A DNA stretch of 64,000 bases from Xanthomonas arboricola pv. juglandis (GTDB lineage Bacteria > Pseudomonadota > Gammaproteobacteria > Xanthomonadales > Xanthomonadaceae): positions 721,472 through 785,471 of the forward strand of contig NZ_JZEF01000001.1 in NCBI RefSeq assembly GCF_001013475.1. Direction: 5' to 3'. The notes below the pieces were generated by a model, which saw nothing but the letters and a program-made list of their open reading frames with translations, was not told the DNA's origin and searched no databases. The position numbers and the translations under genes were made by a program. Positions within the stretch are counted from its first letter, which is position 1. Every line of letters starts with the position of its first letter. Positions 31,646 through 39,566 of this stretch are shown one piece after another.

Positions 31646-33054
31646 TAATGCTGTTCACTTAAGCAATTGAGTTACCGAAAATCTGGTATCAGACCTCTGG
31701 TATCGGATTTTTTGTGTCCCTTCAACAGCAGCTGTTCGACCTTGGCGATCTGTTCAACTTCTCCGACCTGAGCACGTTTACGCAGAATATTCCGGTGGAG
31801 TGGGTGGCCAGCGCGCTGGAACTGTCTTCCAAGGCCAGCATCCGGCGTCGGCGTCTTCCCAGTGATCAGGTGTTGTGGCTTGTCCTGGGCATGGCGTTGT
31901 TCCGTGACGAACCGGTGCACGAGGTCGCACGTCGTTTGAACATCTGCGCACAAGGGCTGGCCTCAGAAGATCTGTTGGCTCGCAGCGGTGTCAGTCAGGC
32001 GCGCGCGCGACTGGGCGCCGACCCGGTCCACCACCTGTTTGCAACGACTGGGGCGCAGTGGGGATGCGAACGCTACAAAGGCGATGAATGGCAGGGATTG
32101 CAGGTCTTTGCCGTGGATGGCGCGCTGCTGCGGACGCCAGACACTGAAGAACTGCGCGAACATTTTGGTTCCGGTAATACCAGCACGGACCGTCAGACAC
32201 CATTTCCCATGCTGCGATTGGTTGCACTGATGAACGTACGCTCGCATGTCTTGCTCAATGCCCAGCTCAGTCCGTACCGGCGCAGCGAAATTCGCTTGAG
32301 CGAGCCGTTTCTACACTCCATTCCCGACCATTCGGTCACCTTGTTCGACAAAGGATTCTGGAGCGCTGATCTGTTGCTTTCGCTAGCCAACACTGGCACT
32401 GCACGCCACTGGCTGACACCAGCACGCAAAGGCCTGGTGGCTGAGGAAATCACGCGTTATGGCACTGATGATCGGTTACTGCGCATGCGTGTCTCGCCGC
32501 AGGCCAGAAAACGCAATCCAGCGCTTCCCACGCACTGGGACGTACGTGAAGTGAGCTATCTGCATCAGGGGAAGAGAAAGTCGGTGCTGACCTCGTTGCC
32601 TGTCACCACTTACAGCACCAAGTCTGTCGCACTGCTTTACCAGGAGCGATGGGAAATCGAACTGAGTTTGCGCGACATCAAAAGCTCGATGCAGCACAAC
32701 GCGACGACCTTACGTAGCAAGAAGATCGACTTGGTGTACCAGGAGGTCTGGGGGTTGCTGCTGGCTTACAACATCATTCGACGTGAAGCCGGTCAGGCAG
32801 CGGAGGCGTTTGGCAAAACGCCTTCGGACATCCGATTCAAACCGGTTTGCCAGTACATCGCAGTGCAACTCATCGTGATGGCCGCAGCCAATCCAGCTTC
32901 CGCCACAGGAAGACGCTTATCCCAGCTTCGCTCAGGCATCGCGAGCCTGTTCCTCGATCACCGTCCAAGGCCTACCCGGCCAAGGACGGTGAAGATCTCG
33001 AAGACCCGCTATCCGGTAGATCGGAAGGCTGCTCCGCCTAAGTGAACAGCATTA
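31646..33054. mobile_element. IS4-family insertion sequence, complete, about 1.4 kb
   Basis: The element is 1,409 bp. Its ends are inverted repeats: TAATGCTGTTCACTTA is identical at both ends and the match continues to 18 of 19 bases. It is flanked by an 11-bp direct duplication (CGGCAGTGCCG), a size typical of IS4-family elements. It carries one intact transposase gene. Joining the flanks after removing the element and one duplication restores a perfect 31-bp terminator palindrome, so the target was the hairpin of the neighbouring receptor gene. Intact ends, duplication and gene all point to a recent insertion. Confidence 0.95.
31714..33045 (+). CDS. IS4-family DDE transposase
   Basis: The product is 443 residues with a GTG start at 31714. 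The N-terminal IS4 helix-turn-helix-like domain (FNFSDLSTFTQNIPVEWVAS through FRDEPVHEVARRL) precedes an RNase H-like DDE core. The first Asp is in VFAVDGALLRTPD, the second in VTLFDKGFWS, and the Glu lies within the YREK signature (YQERWEIELSLRDIK), spaced exactly Y-2-R-3-E-6-K. The gene is complete and unfrayed. Its orientation is opposite to the surrounding chemotaxis genes, so antisense transcription across the region is possible. Confidence 0.95.
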   Translation: MSLQQQLFDLGDLFNFSDLSTFTQNIPVEWVASALELSSKASIRRRRLPSDQVLWLVLGMALFRDEPVHEVARRLNICAQGLASEDLLARSGVSQARARLGADPVHHLFATTGAQWGCERYKGDEWQGLQVFAVDGALLRTPDTEELREHFGSGNTSTDRQTPFPMLRLVALMNVRSHVLLNAQLSPYRRSEIRLSEPFLHSIPDHSVTLFDKGFWSADLLLSLANTGTARHWLTPARKGLVAEEITRYGTDDRLLRMRVSPQARKRNPALPTHWDVREVSYLHQGKRKSVLTSLPVTTYSTKSVALLYQERWEIELSLRDIKSSMQHNATTLRSKKIDLVYQEVWGLLLAYNIIRREAGQAAEAFGKTPSDIRFKPVCQYIAVQLIVMAAANPASATGRRLSQLRSGIASLFLDHRPRPTRPRTVKISKTRYPVDRKAAPPK

Positions 33055-33065
33055 CGGCAGTGCCG
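33055..33065. repeat. Right 11-bp target duplication of the IS element
   Basis: CGGCAGTGCCG is identical to 31635-31645. The following GGGCTTTGTG is the right arm of the split terminator stem. Confidence 0.92.
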
Positions 33066-33090
33066 GGGCTTTGTGGGGGACAGCGGTGGA

Positions 33091-35472
33091 TCAGAACTCC
33101 TGCCAGTTACCGTCGGCCAACGCGGCCTGCGGCTTGGCCGGCCGTGACGAGGTGGCCGCTGCGCGCGCAGCCGGTTTGGCTGCGGACTTCACCGCCACCG
33201 GGCGCGAGGCGACCGCGCGCACGCTGGCGGCCTGGGAGGCCTGGGAGGCCGGCTCGTCCAGCTTGAACACCGACACCGCTTCGGCCAGGTGGCCGGCCTG
33301 CTCTTCCATCGAGCGTGCGGCTGCAGTGGCTTCTTCCACCAGCGCGGCGTTCTGCTGGGTGGTTTCGTCCATCTGGGTGATGGTCTGGTTGACCTGCTCG
33401 ATGCCGGCCGACTGTTCCTGCGAGGCCGCAGAGATCTCGCCCATGATGTCGGTCACGCGCTGCACGCTGGCCACGATCTCGGCCATGGTCGCACCGGCCT
33501 TGCGCACCAGTGCCGAACCCTCGGCCACCTTGTGCACGGAGTCGTCGATCAAGCCCTTGATCTCCTTGGCCGCACCGGCCGAACGCTGTGCCAGCGTACG
33601 CACTTCCGAGGCGACCACGGCAAAGCCGCGACCCTGTTCGCCGGCACGGGCGGCTTCCACCGCCGCGTTCAGGGCCAGGATGTTGGTCTGGAACGCGATG
33701 CCGTCGATCACCGAGATGATGTCGGCGATCTTCTTGGACGAGGCTTCGATGCCCGACATGGTGGTGACCACCTGCGAGACCACCTCGCCGCCCTGCGAGG
33801 CCACGCCGGTGGCGCCGATGGCCAGCTGGTTGGCCTGGCGGGCGCTTTCGGCGTTCTGCCGGACGGTGGAGGTGAGCTCCTCCATCGAGGCGGCGGTTTC
33901 TTCCAGATTGGCGGCCTGCTGCTCGGTACGATGCGACAGATCGCTGTTGCCGGAGGCGATCTCGCCGGCCGCCGAGTTGATCGCGGTGGACGAGACCTTG
34001 ATGCGCCCGACGATGTCGGCCAGCTGCTCGGCGGTGGCATTGGCATCGTCGCGCATCTGCGCGAACACGCCGCTGAATTCGCCGTGCATGCGCACGGTCA
34101 GGTCGCCGCGCGACAGCGCCGACAGCAGGGCGGAGATCTGCTCCAGGCTGCCGGCATTGGCATCCAGCAGGCCGTTGAGCTGCTGGGCCAGCTGCAGGAA
34201 GAAGCCCTGCTTGCCGTCGGTTTCCACCCGGCCGCTCATGTCGCCGCTGGCGGCGGCACGCACGATGCGGGCGACTTCTTCTTCGACCTGGACTTCGATG
34301 GTGCGGTCGCGCCACTCGCAGACCTCACCGGTGCTTTCGCCGTGCTCGTTCTTGATCGAGGTGACGGTCTGGGTCACCACGAACTCGCCATAGCGCTCTT
34401 CGAAGCTGGTGATACCGTCGCGTTCCAGTGCTGCGATGGCCTTGCGCACGGTCGATTCGGGCAGGCCGAGATAGCTGATGTGCTGGCCGATGATCTTGCT
34501 GGCTTCAAAATCGGGCGAGGACAGACGAATGCTGCCTTCGTAATGCGTGACCAGCTTCATGAACGCCTCGTTGGCGTAGATCATGACCCGATCGGCGTTG
34601 GTGATGAAGGTGCTGGTGGACGATTTATCCAGCGCGGTACGGATGCGCAGGTTTTCGTCGGCGATCTTCTGATCGCGTTCGATGCGTTCCTTCAGGTCGC
34701 GCTGCATGCGGTGCATGGAGCGCATCAGTTCGCCCACTTCGTCCTGGCCCTGCACATTGATCTGGCCATCGAGCTTGCCGCTGGCGATTTCGGTGGCAGT
34801 GGATACCGCGCCGCGCATGCTCTTGACGATGGAACGTGCGAACAGGAACGCCAGGCCCAGGCCGCCGGCGATGCCGATCAACAGCACCATCACGGTCAGC
34901 GAGACCGAGGTGGCGTGGACTTTTTCGGCCTTGCTCTTGGCAGCCTGCGCCAACTTGTTGTCTTCGACGATCAACGCGGCCAGCGATGCCTGTGCCTTGG
35001 CATGCAGTGCGCTCGTTTCGCCGACGAAGGTGTCAACGGCGTCGTCAGGCAGGTTCAGTTCCAGCATTTCATCGACGCTTTCGTAAGATGTCGAGGCCTT
35101 CTTCCAATCCGCAACGAAGGTGGCGAATAGCTTCTTCTGCTGCGGACTCTCGATCAGCCGGGGATAGCCCTTGATCGTGGCTTCGATTTCGCCATGGAGC
35201 CGCTTGGCGCGGACCTTGGCGTCCTGCTTGACCGAGTCGCTGGCGCGCACCAGATTCTGATAAGACGCATTTCGATATTCGCCGAGCATGCCGCGCAGGT
35301 CGCCTGCTTCGCGCACGCTGGACATGGTATTGCCGGCCAGATCGCGGGTGACGTTATTGAGCGACGCCAGGCCGGCATAGGCGATGATGCCCTGCACCAG
35401 CATGATCAGCAGCACGATGCCGAACGCCAGCATCAGCTTGGGCATCAATTTCAGATTGTTGATCCATTGCAT
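33091..35472 (-). CDS. Methyl-accepting chemotaxis protein with cytoplasmic PAS domain (receptor 1)
   Basis: From the ATG at 35472 ([13 protein letters not shown]) the protein has 793 residues. TM1 is at about 12-35, followed by a helical periplasmic sensor (about 36-190), TM2 at about 192-218 and HAMP to about 270. A PAS domain (about 285-395, [20 protein letters not shown]) follows, then a second HAMP-like stretch and the signalling domain (about 520-740) with the tip [17 protein letters not shown]. The C-terminus ends in NWQEF, a CheR/CheB-tethering pentapeptide. The PAS domain suggests an internal (redox or ligand) input in addition to the periplasmic one. Its terminator has been split by the IS element. 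It is probably transcribed with the small exported protein gene upstream. Confidence 0.95.
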   Translation of the reverse strand: MQWINNLKLMPKLMLAFGIVLLIMLVQGIIAYAGLASLNNVTRDLAGNTMSSVREAGDLRGMLGEYRNASYQNLVRASDSVKQDAKVRAKRLHGEIEATIKGYPRLIESPQQKKLFATFVADWKKASTSYESVDEMLELNLPDDAVDTFVGETSALHAKAQASLAALIVEDNKLAQAAKSKAEKVHATSVSLTVMVLLIGIAGGLGLAFLFARSIVKSMRGAVSTATEIASGKLDGQINVQGQDEVGELMRSMHRMQRDLKERIERDQKIADENLRIRTALDKSSTSTFITNADRVMIYANEAFMKLVTHYEGSIRLSSPDFEASKIIGQHISYLGLPESTVRKAIAALERDGITSFEERYGEFVVTQTVTSIKNEHGESTGEVCEWRDRTIEVQVEEEVARIVRAAASGDMSGRVETDGKQGFFLQLAQQLNGLLDANAGSLEQISALLSALSRGDLTVRMHGEFSGVFAQMRDDANATAEQLADIVGRIKVSSTAINSAAGEIASGNSDLSHRTEQQAANLEETAASMEELTSTVRQNAESARQANQLAIGATGVASQGGEVVSQVVTTMSGIEASSKKIADIISVIDGIAFQTNILALNAAVEAARAGEQGRGFAVVASEVRTLAQRSAGAAKEIKGLIDDSVHKVAEGSALVRKAGATMAEIVASVQRVTDIMGEISAASQEQSAGIEQVNQTITQMDETTQQNAALVEEATAAARSMEEQAGHLAEAVSVFKLDEPASQASQAASVRAVASRPVAVKSAAKPAARAAATSSRPAKPQAALADGNWQEF

Positions 35473-35517
35473 TGACACGATTCCCCGATAGAAGTCAGTG
35501 CGCATAACCGCAAACAG

Positions 35518-35549
35518 CAGATCGCCACGCGCGAGGGCGTGGCGATCTG
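35518..35549 (-). terminator. Hairpin between the small exported protein gene and receptor 1
   Basis: CAGATCGCCACGC-GCGAGG-GCGTGGCGATCTG has 13-bp perfect arms. On the minus strand it is followed by TTTGCGGTT, so the T tract is weak. It may act as an attenuator between the promoter-proximal small gene and the receptor. Confidence 0.6.
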
Positions 35550-35556
35550 TGGGCGA

Positions 35557-35940
35557 TTACTTGATGGTGGCCAGCTTCAGGCTGGCCGGCGAGCTGACTT
35601 CGATTTCGGCACGCGAGCTGTCGCGCTGGATCTTGCCGAGCACACAGACGTCCTTGCCTTCCAGGGTTTCCGGGGCAAAACTGAACTTGCCGCGGTTGGC
35701 GCCGTCGATGCGGGCCGAGAAGGTGTGACGCGGGAACATGCCGCCCATGTACAGGAAGGTGGGTTCACCCTCCGAGCTCTGGGCGTACTTGGCCTTTTCG
35801 ACCTTGCCGCACACCATGCCGTCCTTGCCGACGAAACGGGTCGCCATTTCCGGCGGAATCATTTCCTGCGACTGAGCCGACAGCGTGGGAGCAACGATCA
35901 CGAGAGCAGCGACGGGGAGGAGCGAGAGCAGGAACTTCAT
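35557..35940 (-). CDS. Small exported protein, first gene of the receptor 1 unit
   Basis: The product is 127 residues. A clear signal peptide (MKFLLSLLPVAALVIVAPTLSA) is followed by a beta-rich domain of about 100 residues (ATRFVGKDGMVCGKVEKAKYAQ, TFLYMGGMFPRHTFSARIDG, LEGKDVCVLGKIQRDSSRAEIEV) with two cysteines. The strand pattern resembles nucleic-acid-binding-like OB folds found in secreted bacterial proteins. No enzyme motif is seen. A very good sigma-28 promoter (36003-36029) lies upstream and the receptor gene lies 84 bp downstream. It is therefore co-regulated with chemotaxis. The function is unknown. Confidence 0.8.
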   Translation of the reverse strand: MKFLLSLLPVAALVIVAPTLSAQSQEMIPPEMATRFVGKDGMVCGKVEKAKYAQSSEGEPTFLYMGGMFPRHTFSARIDGANRGKFSFAPETLEGKDVCVLGKIQRDSSRAEIEVSSPASLKLATIK

Positions 35941-36002
35941 TTGGATTCTCCAGAATCAAAAGTCGAACGGTGACCCGTTTGTGTACGCGGGCTTCTATTC
36001 AG

Positions 36003-36029
36003 CTATCGGCTAGCCGCCGTTCAACTTGA
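36003..36029 (-). promoter_or_regulatory. Sigma-28-like promoter of the small exported gene and receptor 1
   Basis: The minus strand reads TCAAGTT...GCCGATAG, that is TCAA-N15-GCCGATAG, 63 bases before the ATG at 35940. It is one of the best matches in the window. Confidence 0.75.
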
Positions 36030-36077
36030 ATCCGAAAAACGTGATTTCTATCACACTTCAACTTCGTTGTGCGTCTC

Positions 36078-36098
36078 GTGTCGGGAAGCTCCCGACAC
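36078..36098 (-). terminator. Terminator-like hairpin after cheW
   Basis: GTGTCGGGA-AGC-TCCCGACAC has 9-bp perfect arms and starts 14 bp after the cheW stop. No T run follows, so strength is uncertain. Confidence 0.5.
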
Positions 36099-36111
36099 CA
36101 GATGGTCTGAA

Positions 36112-36597
36112 TCAGGCCGCTTCTTCGGCCAGTTGCTGCTGACCGAGCTCGGTGCTGTCCAGCAGGGTCTCGATATCCAGCAGGATCAGCATGCGATCGT
36201 CCTGGGTGCCGATGCCCGAGATGAAGCGGGTGTCGACCGAGGCGCCGAATTCGGGGGTGGGGCGGATCTGGTCGTCGTTGAGCGGAATCACGTCCGAGAC
36301 GCTGTCCACCACGATGCCGACCACACGGTCTTCGACGTTGAGCACGATCATCACGGTGAAGGCGTCGTAGCGCGCTTCTTTCAGGCGCAGCTTCAGGCGC
36401 AGGTCGATCACCGGCACGATGGTGCCGCGCAGGTTGATCACACCTTTGATGTAATCCGGTGCGTCGGGCAGGCGGGTGACCGAATCGTAGCCGCGGATTT
36501 CCTGCACCTTCAGGATGTCCACGCCGTAGTGTTCTTCGCCCAAGGCGAAGCTGAGGAATTCACCACCGGTGCCGGTGGTCGTGCTTTTGTCGTTCAT
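36112..36597 (-). CDS. cheW: Chemotaxis coupling protein CheW
   Basis: The product is 161 residues and consists of a single CheW domain (about 13-150). Typical segments are FLSFALGEEHYGVDILKVQEIRG, YIKGVINLRGTIVPVIDLRLKL and GIGTQDDRMLILLDIETLL. It links receptors to CheA in the core array. It has its own sigma-28 promoter and a hairpin downstream, so it is probably expressed alone. It lies far from cheA, but a second CheW-domain protein is encoded near cheA. Confidence 0.97.
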   Translation of the reverse strand: MNDKSTTTGTGGEFLSFALGEEHYGVDILKVQEIRGYDSVTRLPDAPDYIKGVINLRGTIVPVIDLRLKLRLKEARYDAFTVMIVLNVEDRVVGIVVDSVSDVIPLNDDQIRPTPEFGASVDTRFISGIGTQDDRMLILLDIETLLDSTELGQQQLAEEAA

Positions 36598-36672
36598 GGA
36601 AACTCCGGGCGTTGCGGCTGAGTGTCGGATTGCAGCTATAAGAAAAGCATGCGGATGAGGATTGCCCTATCA

Positions 36673-36699
36673 ACATCGGCGCAGCGCAGGGCAACTTTA
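36673..36699 (-). promoter_or_regulatory. Sigma-28-like promoter of cheW
   Basis: The minus strand reads TAAAGTTG...GCCGATGT, that is TAAA-N15-GCCGATGT, 76 bases before the cheW ATG. The -35 half is a near-perfect match to the enteric FliA consensus. Confidence 0.75.
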
Positions 36700-36728
36700 G
36701 CCGCGCGCCGTGGCTGGTGCGGGTGGGT

Positions 36729-37526
36729 TCAGAACACGCCGCTCTTGCGCGCATTGCGCTGGCGGTCGACCCGGAAGATATAGCGCTGGATGGTCTCGTC
36801 GGCGCCGCGTGGCAGGTCGCTGAACTGCATGCCGACACGGAAACCCTCGCTGCCGTTGGGCAGGGTTTGCTTGTACTGGCTGCACACCGTCAGCGGCAGG
36901 GTGATCGGCGCGGTGTCGGGCAACTGCAGCGTGCAGTTGCGGTAAGTGCGCTGCGGTTCGAGCAGGGGCATGCCATCGGTGAGCGAGACGGCCAGGCCAC
37001 CGCTGCTGATATCGATCACGCGCAGCTGCAGGTTGAGATTGCCGCCCTGTGCTTCATCCTGGCGAATGATGCAGACGGGCGAGTCGGTGATCGGCGTTTC
37101 CAGCCGGTATGACTCGCGACGCTGCAGGTGATACATCGCCTCGGGCAGCTCGGCGCGGAAGGCAACGTGGATGTCGCGCTCCAGCCGCTCGGGCGTTTCC
37201 AGGCGGAAGCGGATATTGACCCGTTCCAGCTGCGCATAGCACAGCAGGTACTTGGCGTCCTGGATGGCGCGGTTGGAGGCTTCGTTATGGCTGCCGTCCA
37301 GAATCACGCAGTCGTCGTCTTCGTCCACCTCGAGCACGGCGGTGGGCACGGCCATGTCGCGCCCGGCCACATGCATGGTCACGATTGCGCGCTGGTCGAG
37401 CAACTGGCGCAGCAGGCCACGGATCTGCCGTTTGTTGCGCAGCAGATAGCGCTCGTCACCTTCGGCAAGGTGGTCGGCGTCGTGGTCCAGCTCTGAGGTA
37501 TCGCCTTGGGACATGGGCACAGGCAC
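36729..37526 (-). CDS. YcgR-like PilZ-domain flagellar brake protein
   Basis: The product is 265 residues; an ATG at 37514 (MSQGDTSEL) is an alternative start. The N-terminal YcgR-like domain (about 20-130, ERYLLRNKRQIRGLLRQLLDQRAIVTMH) precedes a C-terminal PilZ domain with the c-di-GMP-binding RRESYRLETP loop (about 140) and DISSGGLAVSL. YcgR family proteins bind c-di-GMP and slow the flagellar motor or bias rotation. Its own sigma-28 promoter lies upstream. The combination of this receptor, the GGDEF/EAL protein and RpfG in one window joins c-di-GMP to motility. Confidence 0.92.
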   Translation of the reverse strand: MPVPMSQGDTSELDHDADHLAEGDERYLLRNKRQIRGLLRQLLDQRAIVTMHVAGRDMAVPTAVLEVDEDDDCVILDGSHNEASNRAIQDAKYLLCYAQLERVNIRFRLETPERLERDIHVAFRAELPEAMYHLQRRESYRLETPITDSPVCIIRQDEAQGGNLNLQLRVIDISSGGLAVSLTDGMPLLEPQRTYRNCTLQLPDTAPITLPLTVCSQYKQTLPNGSEGFRVGMQFSDLPRGADETIQRYIFRVDRQRNARKSGVF

Positions 37527-37572
37527 TGTGGATGCGGGAAGACGCCGGAACGGTTGTCCCGGCGTCGCCTTG

Positions 37573-37598
37573 ATATCGGCGGCAAAGCGAAATCTTTA
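37573..37598 (-). promoter_or_regulatory. Sigma-28-like promoter of the PilZ gene
   Basis: The minus strand reads TAAAGATT...GCCGATAT, that is TAAA-N14-GCCGATAT, 47 bases before the ATG at 37526. Confidence 0.65.
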
Positions 37599-37716
37599 AG
37601 AGGAGCTGACAAAAACTATTGCATGAAGCCTTGTTGCTTTGGGCGTTGTGTTCCCAGTGGCTGGATAGTGCACATGGATCAAGTGTAGAGCGCGTGGTCC
37701 TGCCGCTCGGCTGCAG

Positions 37717-37824
37717 GGTCCTTGCGCGCCCACCATCGCAGGACACGCCGCAAGTACGTCCATGTAGGCTCTTACGCGGCATCCATGCCGCGTAAGGTCC
37801 CGCGACGGTGGGCGGGCAAGGACC
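37717..37824 (-). repeat. Palindromic repeat family A, copy 4 (reverse)
   Basis: A 108-bp element in the opposite orientation to copies 1-3, with arms GGTCCTTGCGCGCCCACCA and TGGGCGGGCAAGGACC and the centre CTTACGCGGCAT-CC-ATGCCGCGTAAG. Confidence 0.9.
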
Positions 37825-37950
37825 AGTCGAGATGGTCGGTGTGCACGGCAAGAGCAGTGCTTGATGCGCGTTGTTCTGATCTCGCGTCCGAAAATCTTCC
37901 CATCGCAAGCCGCGCAACAAGCTTTCAAGAAAGCGGCCGACCAACTGTCT

Positions 37951-38064
37951 GGCGCGGTGTCCTTGCCGGTTGCGGGACCCTTGGCGGCATGGATGCCGCC
38001 AAGGAGCCTCCATGGACGGATTCACGGCGTGTCCCTCAAGCGGTGAGGACACCGCGCGCTCGAC
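37951..38064 (+). repeat. Palindromic repeat family B, copy (forward)
   Basis: About 114 bp. The left arm is GGCGCGGTGTCCTTGCCGG, the centre CCTTGGCGGCAT-GG-ATGCCGCCAAGG, then GAGCCTCCATGGACGGATTC, and the right arm GTGAGGACACCGCGCGCTCG. Confidence 0.9.
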
Positions 38065-38212
38065 TCACCGAGCTTTTGATCTGAGCATCTGGTCGTGCCT
38101 GAACGTGGCAACGATTCCAGGGTCTCGTTTTTTTTCGGGCGCTGTGTTTCGATGGGCTCGGACCGTGCGGATACATCAGTCGCAGAGCGGGTGATCTGTG
38201 ACTTTGCTGCAG

Positions 38213-38320
38213 GGCCCTTGCCCGCCCACCGTCGCAGGACACGCCGCAAGTACGTCCTTGTAGGCTCTTACGCGGCATCCCTGCCGCGTAAGGTCCCGCG
38301 ACGGTGAGCGGGCAAGGACC
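38213..38320 (-). repeat. Palindromic repeat family A, copy 5 (reverse)
   Basis: A 108-bp element nearly identical to copy 4. Its centre has one base change (GCGGCATCCCTGCCGC), and the last arm is GAGCGGGCAAGGACC. Confidence 0.9.
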
Positions 38321-38449
38321 AGTGGAGATGGTTGGTGTGCACGGTAAGGGCAGTGCTTGATGCGCCTTGTTCGGATCGTCGTGCGTTCGAAAATCTTTTT
38401 ATCGCAAGCCGCGCAACAAGCTTTCAAGAAAGCGGCCGACCAACTGTCT

Positions 38450-38563
38450 GGCGCGGTGTCCTTGCCGGTTGCGGGACCCTTGGCGGCATGGACGCCGCCA
38501 AGGAGCCTCCATGGACGGATCCACGGCGTGTCCCGCGAGCGGCGAGGGCACCGCGCACTCGAC
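38450..38563 (+). repeat. Palindromic repeat family B, copy (forward, second)
   Basis: The arrangement is the same as in the copy at 37951-38064, offset 499 bp, with few changes (for example GGACGCC for GGATGCC and GGATCC for GGATTC). The ~60 bases before it (CAAGCCGCGCAACAAGCTTT and on) are also shared. Confidence 0.9.
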
Positions 38564-38625
38564 TCAATGGGCTTTTGATTCAATCAGCGGATCGCGCCTA
38601 AACGACGCGACGCAGTCTTCGCTGA

Positions 38626-38674
38626 TGGATTCACGGCCTTTCCCGCAAGCGGCGAGGACATCGCGCCCTCGACT
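38626..38674 (+). repeat. Palindromic repeat family B, half copy
   Basis: Only the right half remains: GGATTCACGGCCTTTCCCGC, AGCGGCGAGGACATCGCG and CCTCGAC. It ends 35 bp before the stop codon of the decayed receptor. Confidence 0.75.
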
Positions 38675-38708
38675 TACATATTCGATGGGCGCGTCGTCGT
38701 CTGTCGCA

Positions 38709-39389
38709 TCAGGTGTAGGCGTGGCGTGCGTTGGCCAGCAAGGTGTTCAGTTGGTCCTGCTGTTCCAGGCGGAACACGGCCACTGCATCCACCAGTTGCG
38801 TGGCCTGGTCTTCCATCGCGCGTGCAGCCGCGGTGGCTTCTTCCACCAGCGCGGCGTTCTGCTGGGTGGTTTCGTCCATCTGGGTGATGGTCTGGTTGAC
38901 CTGGGTGATGCCGGCGGCCTGCTCGCGCGAGGCGCTGGTGATCTCGCTCATGATGTCGGTGACGCGCTGCACCGAGCTGACCACCTGCTGCATGGTGCTG
39001 CCGGCTTCGGACGCCAGTGCGGCGCCGTTGCCGATGCGGGTGACCGAGTCCTGGATCAGGTGCTTGATCTCCTTGGCTGCGCCGGCCGAACGCTGTGCCA
39101 GCGTACGTACTTCCGAGGCGACCACGGCGAAGCCGGGTCCCTGTTCGCCGGCGCGCGCGGCTTCCACTGCTGCGTTCAAGGCCAGGATATTGGTCTGGAA
39201 GGCGATGCCGTCGATGACGCCGATGATCTCGGCGATCTTCTGGGACGAGGTATCGATGTCGGCCATGGTGGTGACCACGCGGCCGACCACATCGCCGCCC
39301 TGGGCCGCCCCGCCGGCGGCGTCCAGCACCAGCCGATTGGCCTGGTCGGCGTTGTCGGCATTCTGCTTGACGGTGGCGGTGAGCTCTTC
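38709..39389 (-). pseudogene. Decayed chemoreceptor: C-terminal signalling fragment only
   Basis: Only the last 226 codons of a receptor signalling domain remain. The frame begins abruptly at [20 protein letters not shown], a TAG (39390-39392) stands immediately upstream in frame, and the sequence beyond it is unrelated. The sensor, membrane, HAMP and first half of the signalling domain are missing. The tip [17 protein letters not shown] is present, but conserved positions have drifted ([10 protein letters not shown] for [20 protein letters not shown] for [10 protein letters not shown]). It ends in LANARHAYT without a pentapeptide. It abuts the repeat cluster. An ATG at 39329 could start a short soluble fragment, but no promoter or ribosome site is evident. 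Confidence 0.88.
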
Positions 39390-39460
39390 CTATGACGCGT
39401 CGTCTGATGCTCGGTCTGACGTCCGCCGGCGGATGTCGACAGATTCTCGGAACAAGAAAA

Positions 39461-39489
39461 GGGCCGCTTCCCTCGCTAGGAAGCGACCC
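39461..39489 (-). terminator. Terminator of receptor 2
   Basis: GGGCCGCTTCC-CTCGCTA-GGAAGCGACCC is an 11-bp stem with one mismatch. On the minus strand it is followed by TTTTCTTGTT. It lies 78 bp past the stop of the receptor at 39567 and separates it from the decayed fragment. Confidence 0.85.
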
Positions 39490-39566
39490 TCAAGATTCGT
39501 CACCGAATCAAGCTACGCTCGAATGGTGTTTCTGGAGATTGCGGGTGTGACGCGTTGCGATGGGGC

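Larger units (their letters stand above)
37599..38708. other. Gene-free repeat cluster between the PilZ gene and the decayed receptor
   Basis: This stretch of about 1.1 kb is built largely of repeat families A and B arranged as a compound unit (A reverse, about 125 bp of linker, B forward). The unit occurs twice, offset by about 497-499 bp (around 37705-38080 and 38203-38578), followed by a half copy of B. No credible gene is present; the open frames are repeats read through. Confidence 0.8.

Noticed and set aside
37599..38708. Short open frames (for example 37456-38052 and 38367-39395) as small genes
   Set aside because: They are translations of repeat families A and B, appear in both orientations at several loci, and lack ribosome sites and consistent frames between copies.
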